Shown in pieces: positions 13,273-19,522 of a DNA stretch of 19,522 nucleotides. The DNA lies in contig BEHZ01000015.1 of the NCBI GenBank assembly GCA_002923335.1, forward strand, positions 1 to 19,522, in the 5' to 3' direction. The first letter of the stretch is position 1. Each line of letters opens with the position of its first letter. The notes under the pieces were generated by a model. It made no database searches, was not told the origin of the DNA, and saw nothing but the letters and a program-made list of their open reading frames with translations. The position numbers and the translations under genes are program-made. Source of the DNA: a bacterium HR23. Lineage in GTDB: Bacteria; Chloroflexota; Dehalococcoidia; Lucifugimonadales; HRBIN23.

Positions 13273-15039
13273 CTAGCGAGGATAGCCGGGGTGGGTCCGG
13301 TCTAGCCAGACCTCCTCCATCGTCACGTTGTTGTAGTAGGCGGGGTCCACATCCTTGAAGTTCTTCACCCAGGGCCACCAGGCCATGCCCTCGGCAACCC
13401 AACGAACGGGGATAGCGGGCAGGTCGGTGAGGAGTTTGCGCTCCATCTGCCAGACCAGTTGCTGGCGCTTGGCCTCATCCAGTTCCGAGAGGAGTTGGGT
13501 GAACATCTTATCAAACTCGGGGTCGCAGTAGCCCATGTAGTTGGCGGGGGCATTGCAGGGGAAGTAGTTGCCATAGAAGAGGCTAGGCTCTATCAGAGGG
13601 GCGACGGCGGAACCGCTCCCCTGCATCTCAAAGGCACGCTTCTCCAGGCGGTCGTTCCAAGCCGCCCGGTCTAGGGGGTTCAAGGTGAGTTCCACCAGCC
13701 CACCCAGTTTCTTGGCTTCGTCCTGCATGTAGGTGGGGGTGAGCATGGACTCTCGGGTATTCAAGGCGTCCACCACCATCTTCAGAGGCTTGGAGGTGCT
13801 ATAGCCGGCCTCTTGCAGGAGTTTGATAGCCCGCTCTCGGCGGGCGGGCATGTCGGAACTGTCTTTCTTGCCCACGAAGGTCTCCAGTTCACTGCGGGGG
13901 AGGCTCCATTTGGTCCAGGGGGGTTGCCATGCGCCGTAGTCGCCCACCCCCTCGCCCAGGATCTCCACCGCCTTGGGACGGTCAATGAACAGGTTGAAGG
14001 CCTGGCGCACCCTGATGTCGCTCCAGGGGCCCGACTTCAGGTTGCCATACACATAGTGCCACCAGAGGCGTGGGGGCAAGGAGACGATCACCTCCGGGTG
14101 CTGCTCCTTCAGGATCTTCGCCTCGGAGGGGTAGATGTATTGCATATAGGAGTTCATATCCAACTGCTTGGCCCGGAAGGCGGCGAAAGCGACCTCCTCC
14201 CTGGGGAAGACGAAGTTGTGGATCTCGTCCATGTAGGGGAGGCCCTTGCGCCAGTAGTTGGGGTTCTTCTTGGAAACGCTCTTCTGCCCTTTGGTATAGC
14301 CCTGCCAGATATAGGGGCCGGTGCCGATGACCGTATCCTGCATACGCTCCCAGGGCAGTTCGCTGGGGATGATGCCTGCCCAGCCCGCGGAGAGTTTGGC
14401 CACGATAGCCGCATCGGGAGCCTTCAGTTTGATAACCACTTTGAGGGGCTCCGCCGGGTTGCACTCAATGCTGCTAATGGCGGTTACATCCCCGGCCCGT
14501 TTGCTGTAGTCGGGGTTGCGGTATTTGTCCAGGCTGTGCTTCACATCGGGGCAGTCCAGGTCGGTTCCGCTTCCGGGGACGCCGGGGATCTCGTGGAACT
14601 TGACGCCGGGGCGCAGGTAAAAGGTATAGGTGAGACCATCCCGGCTCACCTCAAAGCGTTCCGCCAGGTCCGGCTCTATCACACCAACCTCAAAGAAGGA
14701 GAAGCGCATCAGACGGTTGTAGGAGGGGCCGACCCGCTGTTGGGTGCGCACCGTGGTCTGGATCATCTGGTCAAAGTGGACCAGGTCGTCCCCGGCGTGG
14801 GTGCGGAAGATGCCACCGTATTGGGGACGTTCAGCAGCCGGGGTAGGGGTGGGCGTGGCGATACGGATGACGGGGGTGGCCTCTATGGGAGCAGGAGCGG
14901 TTGGAATGGGAGTGGCGGCTGGCGCGCGCGTGGGAGTAGGGGCTGCTGCCGGACGGCACGCCATCAACAGAGCGAGGGCGCCCAGCAACGCTGTGAGCGG
15001 AAAGAGGCGCAACCACGGCCTTGCCTTGCGGTAGTGCAT
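13273..15039 (-). CDS. Extracellular solute-binding lipoprotein, family 5 (DppA/OppA type)
   Basis: The protein has 588 residues. A basic start (MHYRKARPWLRLFPL) and hydrophobic stretch end in the lipobox LMAC with Cys28. A Pro/Thr/Ala-rich linker (about 29-72) follows, typical of lipid-anchored binding proteins in monoderm-like bacteria and Chloroflexota. The mature part has family-5 features: DLAERFEVSRDGLTYTFYLR, then VKFHEIPG, KYRNPDY, GTGPYIWQGY, a YWRKGLPYMDEI segment, and a C-terminal VRWVAEGMAWWPWV. The start ATG 15039 is preferred over 15075 because GGGGGAGAGAG lies just upstream of it. The protein is first in the operon with the two permeases. Family-5 ligands include peptides, nickel, heme and glycosides; the ligand is not predictable here. 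Confidence 0.92.
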   Translation of the reverse strand: MHYRKARPWLRLFPLTALLGALALLMACRPAAAPTPTRAPAATPIPTAPAPIEATPVIRIATPTPTPAAERPQYGGIFRTHAGDDLVHFDQMIQTTVRTQQRVGPSYNRLMRFSFFEVGVIEPDLAERFEVSRDGLTYTFYLRPGVKFHEIPGVPGSGTDLDCPDVKHSLDKYRNPDYSKRAGDVTAISSIECNPAEPLKVVIKLKAPDAAIVAKLSAGWAGIIPSELPWERMQDTVIGTGPYIWQGYTKGQKSVSKKNPNYWRKGLPYMDEIHNFVFPREEVAFAAFRAKQLDMNSYMQYIYPSEAKILKEQHPEVIVSLPPRLWWHYVYGNLKSGPWSDIRVRQAFNLFIDRPKAVEILGEGVGDYGAWQPPWTKWSLPRSELETFVGKKDSSDMPARRERAIKLLQEAGYSTSKPLKMVVDALNTRESMLTPTYMQDEAKKLGGLVELTLNPLDRAAWNDRLEKRAFEMQGSGSAVAPLIEPSLFYGNYFPCNAPANYMGYCDPEFDKMFTQLLSELDEAKRQQLVWQMERKLLTDLPAIPVRWVAEGMAWWPWVKNFKDVDPAYYNNVTMEEVWLDRTHPGYPR

Positions 15040-15086
15040 ATCTCTCTCCCCCGGCCAGGCATGGGGTCTGGCCACGCTTTGCCCAC

Positions 15087-15115
15087 ACTGTAGGTGATAC
15101 CGAAGTAGTTGTCAA
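15087..15115 (-). promoter_or_regulatory. Promoter of the ABC-importer operon
   Basis: On the minus strand TTGACA (15115-15110) is separated by 17 nt from TACAGT (15092-15087). Transcription should start near 15080, giving a leader of about 40 nt with the GGGGGAGAGAG ribosome-binding site. Confidence 0.72.
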
Positions 15116-15267
15116 GGGGTGTTGGAAAGCCCAGAGAGCCTGTATCAGAGAGAACCGCGCTGTAGAGGCGGCTTTTCTCATAACCCTGCGACTGCCAAGG
15201 GTTGCCCCGTTAACCGCCGTAGCCCCATCCCCGTTGGCTCCCCTCGCCGAGAGGGCAGGGGGGCGGG

Positions 15268-15291
15268 GAAGAAAACCAGGGGCCACCCCGG
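15268..15291 (-). terminator. Likely terminator of the MMPL exporter gene
   Basis: On the minus strand CCGGGG pairs with CCCC-T-GG (15291-15276, one bulged T, 3-nt loop) and is followed by TTTTCTTC (15275-15268). It begins 15 nt after the stop codon. Between it and the importer promoter lie about 150 nt without a gene. A further G/C-rich inverted repeat (CCCTC/GAGGG, 15241-15255) in this gap resembles the short intergenic repeats common in high-GC genomes. Confidence 0.5.
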
Positions 15292-15305
15292 GGAGAGCCG
15301 TTCTG

Positions 15306-17513
15306 TTAAACAGGGCTATGGGAAGGTGTTCTCCCTTTCAGCCAGCCCGGCGCCCACCAGTTCCACACCCCCAGGACCTGCATGGTAGCCGGCACCAACA
15401 GCGCCCGCACCACCGTAGCGTCCAACAGCACCGCCAGCGCTATCCCTACCCCCAGCGCCTTGATCAGCACCACATCCCCGATCACAAAAGAGGCGTTCAC
15501 AACGAACAGGATGAACGCTGCGCTGGTAACAATGCGCCCCGTCCTCTCCAGCCCCACAACGACACTATGGGTGTTATCCCCGCTGGCGTCATACTCCTCC
15601 TTAATACGAGACAGGAGAAAGACCTCGTAGTCCATGCTCAGCCCATAAAGGATACAAAACAAGAGGATGGGCACCGTAGACTCGGTATACCCCTCTGCCT
15701 GAAAGCGGAGGAGACCGCCGAAATGTCCCTCCTGGAAGATGAACACCAGCGCCCCATAACTGGCCAGGATGCTCAGGGTATTCATCAGCACCGCCTTCAA
15801 CGGCAACACCACCGAGCGGAAAAGGAACAACAGACAGATGTAAATAGCGCCTGCCACATAGGCCACCACCCAGGGGAACTGCCCATACATGAGGTCAACG
15901 GCGTCCATAATGTCGGCGGTGGCGCCCGTAACCATCACCTGCAGACCGTAGGATGGCCCCTCCTGGCGTATGCGCCGAACCAGGGCTTTCGTCTCCTCCG
16001 CCAGAGGGGGATGCTTGCTGAACACCCGTATATAGGTGGTATCGGAGCGGACAAGGCTCTCCACGGCATTGCGCACCTCGGGGAGGGGGATGGCCTGGGG
16101 GTTGCTCAGGAGGAGGGCATACTGCTCCCGGGTGAGGCGGGGGTCAAGGGTTACAAGGCTCTCCACCCGTGCCACCCGTGGGTCCTGGGCGAGGGCGTGG
16201 GCGAAGTCGTAGAGGCGTGCCACTGCTTCGGGGCGCAGGATGCCCCGGGCGTCCTGCACCGTTACCACGATGGGAGCCACCTCCCCTTCGCCGAACTCCC
16301 GTGCCAACACCTCCCACCCCTGGCGGGCTTCGGCCCCCGGGGGCAGAATGGACGCCCACGGCGCACCGATGCGCACCCGCAAGAAGGGCACCCCCAGCAG
16401 GATAAGGAACGCCCCCACAACGCCTATCACAACCAGCGGCCGGCGCATCACCCCCAGGGCTATCCGACGCCACCAGACCTCCTGTGCCTCCCGCAGGGGG
16501 AGAACCGGCAGGGCGTTCACCTTTGTGCCCAATACCGCCAGCAGGGCCGGCAGGGCGGTCAAGGCGCAGGCCATGCTCACCCCCACGACCAGCATCCCCC
16601 CGATGCCGATGGAGCGGAGCATCATGTAGCGGAAGAGCATCAACCCCGACAGCCCCACCAGGGTGGTGAGGCCGGAGAAGAACAAGGCCCGCCCCGCCCG
16701 GTCTACGGCAACGGCGATGGCCTCCTCTTTGGAGCGGTGGCGTATCTCCTCCCGGAAGCGGCTTACCACCAGCAGGGCATAGTCCACCGCCAAGCCCAGC
16801 CCCAGAACCGTTACGATGTTCAGGGTAAAAACGGATAGGTCGGTGGTGCGGGCCAGCCAGGAGATGATGCCCAGGGTAATGGCCACACTCACCCCTCCGA
16901 TGAGCAGGGGCACCACCGCCGCCACCAGTCCCCCGAACACCAGCACCAGCGCCACCAGCACCACCGGGAAGGTAACCACCTCCGCCTTGCGCAGATCCCG
17001 CTCCGCTGCACGGTTCAGGTCGGCAAAGATAGGGATGCCCCCCGTTGCCCATACCTGCATCCCCGGAGGGGTTGTCACCAGAGGGCGCAGGTCGTGGTAG
17101 ATGTCCATCGCCTCGTCAATGCCCCCCTGCAGGAGCACCACAGCATAGGCGGTGCGCCCCTCGGGGGAGACCATACGGGGGTTGGCGCCGGCGTAGTGGG
17201 TGATGACCTGGCGCACCGCAGGATGGGTGCGCAGGGGAGCCAGGGCGGCCTCCTCCAGGGCGATGAAGGCTGGGTCCGTGGCGTGGAGGGTGGGGTGCTG
17301 AAACACGAAGGTGATGGACGCCTCGGCGATGTGGAAGCGCTCCTTCAGCAGGGCCAACGCCCGCTCCGACTCCACATCGGCCCGCCCAAAGCCCGACTTC
17401 AGCCAAAGGGACGCCCGGGGCGCAAAGGGCAGGGCCAGCAGGAGCAGAACTGCCCACACCCCCAGGATAGCCCAGCGCCAGCGGACAGCCTGTAGCCCCC
17501 AGCGGTAGAGCAT
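15306..17513 (-). CDS. MMPL/RND-family membrane transporter
   Basis: The protein has 735 residues, a normal length for the family. It shows the duplicated RND layout: one span (about 14-32), a periplasmic domain, five spans, then a second copy. The central signature GLAVDYALLVVSRFREE in the first half is mirrored by GLSMDYEVFLLSRIKEE in the second, with the Asp-Tyr pair that serves proton relay in MMPL transporters. The family moves lipids, hopanoids or hydrophobic drugs outward using the proton gradient. The start ATG 17513 has GGGAG 5 nt upstream; the longer upstream frame lacks a hydrophobic segment and overlaps the divergent ccmH, so it is rejected. No adaptor or regulator gene is adjacent, so the substrate is open. 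Confidence 0.92.
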   Translation of the reverse strand: MLYRWGLQAVRWRWAILGVWAVLLLLALPFAPRASLWLKSGFGRADVESERALALLKERFHIAEASITFVFQHPTLHATDPAFIALEEAALAPLRTHPAVRQVITHYAGANPRMVSPEGRTAYAVVLLQGGIDEAMDIYHDLRPLVTTPPGMQVWATGGIPIFADLNRAAERDLRKAEVVTFPVVLVALVLVFGGLVAAVVPLLIGGVSVAITLGIISWLARTTDLSVFTLNIVTVLGLGLAVDYALLVVSRFREEIRHRSKEEAIAVAVDRAGRALFFSGLTTLVGLSGLMLFRYMMLRSIGIGGMLVVGVSMACALTALPALLAVLGTKVNALPVLPLREAQEVWWRRIALGVMRRPLVVIGVVGAFLILLGVPFLRVRIGAPWASILPPGAEARQGWEVLAREFGEGEVAPIVVTVQDARGILRPEAVARLYDFAHALAQDPRVARVESLVTLDPRLTREQYALLLSNPQAIPLPEVRNAVESLVRSDTTYIRVFSKHPPLAEETKALVRRIRQEGPSYGLQVMVTGATADIMDAVDLMYGQFPWVVAYVAGAIYICLLFLFRSVVLPLKAVLMNTLSILASYGALVFIFQEGHFGGLLRFQAEGYTESTVPILLFCILYGLSMDYEVFLLSRIKEEYDASGDNTHSVVVGLERTGRIVTSAAFILFVVNASFVIGDVVLIKALGVGIALAVLLDATVVRALLVPATMQVLGVWNWWAPGWLKGRTPSHSPV

Positions 17514-17603
17514 AGCACTCCCTATCCAGGGTAAGGGAAAATTTTCACCAGGGCAAGGACGGGTGCCCTCGGGTGTGGTAGCCTTATAGTGAGAGGCGTG
17601 CGC

Positions 17604-18110
17604 ATGGCCAGCAAGACGCTCCCCCTCCCGGTGGGCTTGGCCGTGGCTCTTGCCCTGGCGCTGGCGGGGGGATGGGGGTGTCGCCCCACCCCCACCAGCC
17701 TGGAGGCGCAGGCCCAAGCGCTAGACCGCAAACTCATGTGCCCCGTTTGCCCTGGGGAGACCATTGACCAGTCCCGTGCCCTCCAAGCCAAGGAGATGCG
17801 CCAAGTGGTGCGGGAGATGCTGGCCCAGGGCAAGACGGAGCAGGAGATACTGCAATACTTTGTGGACAGGTATGGGCCGGGGGTGTTGGCCGCACCGCCG
17901 GCACGGGGAGGCCACTGGGTGGTGTGGTTGGTGCCCCCCATCGGGGTAGTGGTGGCGGTCCTCCTCCTGTGGCGGGCTACACGGGGCTTGGTGGCCCCCC
18001 GGGCGCCCTCCCCGGCCCCCTCCGAGGACCTGGGGCCATACCTGGCGGAGGTAGACCGTGCCTTCCAGGAGCGCATGTCCCACCGCAGTCGGCCCCCTTC
18101 CGACGCCTGA
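17604..18110 (+). CDS. ccmH: Cytochrome c maturation protein CcmH
   Basis: The protein has 168 residues. An N-terminal hydrophobic segment (about 7-25) is followed by the thiol motif LMCPVCPGETIDQS with Cys46 and Cys49, equivalent to the RCxxCQGxSIADS of CcmH/CycL. It continues with EMRQVVREMLAQGKTEQEILQYFVDRYG, which is the conserved helical part. A C-terminal membrane span (about 104-124) and a Pro-rich tail follow. CcmH reduces or presents the CxxCH motif of apocytochrome c on the outer face of the membrane for heme attachment together with CcmF. The start ATG 17604 is chosen because GAGAGG lies 7 nt upstream; an earlier in-frame GTG at 17589 has none. The ccmF ribosome-binding site starts 2 nt after this stop. 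The His/Arg-free RxxC variant (Met before Cys) is noteworthy. Confidence 0.92.
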   Translation: MASKTLPLPVGLAVALALALAGGWGCRPTPTSLEAQAQALDRKLMCPVCPGETIDQSRALQAKEMRQVVREMLAQGKTEQEILQYFVDRYGPGVLAAPPARGGHWVVWLVPPIGVVVAVLLLWRATRGLVAPRAPSPAPSEDLGPYLAEVDRAFQERMSHRSRPPSDA

Positions 18111-18126
18111 CTAAGGAGCAGAACTG

Positions 18127-19522
18127 ATGTCTGCCGATATCGGCCTGGTGAGTATGGCGCTGGCCCTGGCGATGGCTTCCTATGGAGGGGTGGCATCCTT
18201 CCTTGGGGTGTGGCGTCGGCACCCCTTGCTGCTGGAGAGCGCTCGGCGAGCCATCTACCTAGTCCCCCTGCTCCTGCTGGTGTCCATTGGGGGGCTTATG
18301 GGGGCTTTCCTGACCCGGGACTTCTCGGTGCGCTATGTGTTTGAGCACAGCAACCGCGCCCTGGACTGGCACCTTACCTGGGTCGCCTTTTATGCGGGGA
18401 ACCAGGGGTCTATGCTTTTTCTCGCTTTTGTAATGGCCCTCCTTTCCGCCCTGGCGGTGCGCTTTGCCCCCCGACGGACGCTCCCCTTTCTGCCCTACAC
18501 GGCGGGAATCCTCAGCCTGTTTACCGTGTTCCTGTTGGGGGTGCTGACGGCCCTGGCCAACCCCTTTGAGCGCCTCCCCTTCACACCCCCCGACGGCAGG
18601 GGCATCAACCCCCTCCTTATTCACTACGGCATGTTCCTCCACCCCCCGACCATGATGACGGGGCTGGTGTCGGTGAGCGTCCCCTTCGCCTTTGGCATGG
18701 GGGCGCTGGCAAGCGGGCAAAGGGGCTCGGCGTGGCTGGACGCCGGCCGACCCTGGGGGCTGGTGGCCTGGCTGTTGCTCAGCGTGGGCAACCTGTTGGG
18801 TTCCTGGTGGGCCTACACCATCCTCGGATGGGGCGGTTACTGGGCGTGGGACCCTGTGGAGAACGCCGGGATCATGCCGTGGTTCGCCATGACCGCCTTC
18901 ATCCACTCGGCCATGGTGGAGATACGCCGGGGCCTCTTCCGCACCTGGAACTTCACCCTCCTCATTATCGCTATGGGGCTGGCCCTGTTCGGGATGTTTA
19001 TGAACCGTGGGGGGCCAGTGCCCTCGGTGCACTCCTTTGCCCAGTCCACCATGGGGTGGGTCTTCCTGGCCTTTATGGCGCTGGTGGTAGGAGGCGCAGG
19101 GCTCCTCCTCATCTGGCGAGCCCCTACCCTGAAGAGCGAAGGGAGCCTGGAGTCCTCCTGGTCTCGGGAGGCGGCCTTCCTGTATAACAACCTGGTGCTG
19201 TTGGCCATCACCTTCACAACCCTGTGGGGGGAGGTGTATCCCCTTATTTCCCAGATGCTCTTTGGGGAGACGGTAACGGTGCGTGCGCCCTTTTATAACC
19301 GCATCAACGGCCCCTTGTTCCTGGCCCTGCTGTTCCTCATGGCCCTGGGGCCGCTCCTGCCCTGGAGGCGGGCCAGCCTGGCCTCCCTGCGGGAGGCCCT
19401 TCTGGTGCCGGGCGTGTCGGCCCTGGTTACGGTGGCCGTCTTGGTGGCGATAGGGGTGCGCAAGCCCTATGCGGTCATCTCCTTTGCCATCCTGGGCATG
19501 GTGGGGGCGGGGATACTCAAGG
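18127..19522 (+). CDS. ccmF: Cytochrome c heme lyase subunit CcmF, partial at the right edge
   Basis: The first 465 residues are visible with many hydrophobic spans; the C-terminus is beyond the window. The WWD heme-handling motif reads GWGGYWAWDPVENA (234-247). It is followed by NFTLLIIAMGLALFGMFMNRGGPVPSVHSFA, which matches the canonical GTFLVRSGVLTSVHAFA segment, with Asn for Val and Gly for Ser next to the Arg. The upstream loop IHYGMFLHPPTMMTGLV holds the conserved HPP. CcmF takes heme from holo-CcmE and joins it to the CxxCH cysteines of apocytochromes. The start is ATG 18127, with AAGGAG 8 nt upstream and 16 nt after the ccmH stop. The order ccmH-ccmF indicates that a system I cluster continues to the right. 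Confidence 0.93.
   Translation, partial: MSADIGLVSMALALAMASYGGVASFLGVWRRHPLLLESARRAIYLVPLLLLVSIGGLMGAFLTRDFSVRYVFEHSNRALDWHLTWVAFYAGNQGSMLFLAFVMALLSALAVRFAPRRTLPFLPYTAGILSLFTVFLLGVLTALANPFERLPFTPPDGRGINPLLIHYGMFLHPPTMMTGLVSVSVPFAFGMGALASGQRGSAWLDAGRPWGLVAWLLLSVGNLLGSWWAYTILGWGGYWAWDPVENAGIMPWFAMTAFIHSAMVEIRRGLFRTWNFTLLIIAMGLALFGMFMNRGGPVPSVHSFAQSTMGWVFLAFMALVVGGAGLLLIWRAPTLKSEGSLESSWSREAAFLYNNLVLLAITFTTLWGEVYPLISQMLFGETVTVRAPFYNRINGPLFLALLFLMALGPLLPWRRASLASLREALLVPGVSALVTVAVLVAIGVRKPYAVISFAILGMVGAGILK

Noticed and set aside
13813..15093. 426-codon plus-strand frame opposite the solute-binding protein gene
   Set aside because: Shadow of the family-5 binding protein; no recognisable domain, and the minus-strand gene has promoter, ribosome-binding site and lipobox.
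15021..16838. 605-codon plus-strand frame opposite the MMPL gene
   Set aside because: The product is rich in His, Gln and Gly with no motif, while the minus-strand frame has both RND signatures.
17528..17556. Minus-strand promoter TTGCCC-17-TACCCT for the MMPL gene
   Set aside because: The implied start site falls inside the GGGAG ribosome-binding site, and the hexamers match poorly.
17585..17590. TATAGT as the -10 box of ccmH
   Set aside because: There is no -35 at the right distance, and transcription would start inside the GAGAGG ribosome-binding site of ccmH.

Overview
The window is GC-rich and densely coded, with mostly short intergenic gaps. It looks like a chromosomal segment of a bacterium, most likely a member of Chloroflexota. 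This is an inference from gene content: a MoxR/VWA pair of the type common there, a Gre-like factor with an extra helical N-terminus, lipoproteins with Pro/Thr-rich linkers, and cytochrome c maturation genes. No rRNA, tRNA, CRISPR array, insertion sequence or phage gene was seen.

Layout. (1) 1-1556, minus strand: a TTGACA promoter drives a Gre-family gene and a Ca2+/cation antiporter cut by the left edge, whose best start is an ATC codon. (2) 1585-2049, minus strand: a small four-CxxC zinc-ribbon gene with its own promoter, structured leader and terminator. (3) 2148-6241, plus strand: a MoxR-like AAA+ ATPase, a 191-residue remnant of a DNA methyltransferase, and a large VWA-domain protein. 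(4) 6292-9050, minus strand: a thiosulfate/sulfane-sulfur operon of a TsuA/YeeE-type transporter, a TusA-like carrier and a rhodanese lipoprotein. Its promoter is followed by a 40-codon leader ORF with a Cys-Cys-Cys-Cys-Thr-Cys run and by mutually exclusive antiterminator and terminator stems. (5) 9582-11312, plus strand: a stand-alone thiamine-diphosphate enzyme. (6) 11316-15115, minus strand: a peptide/nickel-type ABC importer (solute-binding lipoprotein and two permeases, no ATPases) with a strong hairpin between the binding protein and the permeases. (7) 15268-17513, minus strand: an MMPL/RND-type exporter with a terminator. (8) 17604-19522, plus strand: ccmH and the first part of ccmF (cytochrome c maturation system I), cut by the right edge.

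The most interesting element is the leader of the thiosulfate operon. Promoter, near-leaderless Cys-rich leader peptide, 1:2 hairpin over the Cys codons, 13-bp perfect 2:3 pairing and a 3:4 terminator follow in the order of a classical amino-acid attenuator. This suggests that thiosulfate uptake and sulfur relay are switched on when charged tRNA-Cys is scarce. Four minus-strand promoters share exact 17-bp spacers, which gives a usable picture of the housekeeping promoter in this organism.
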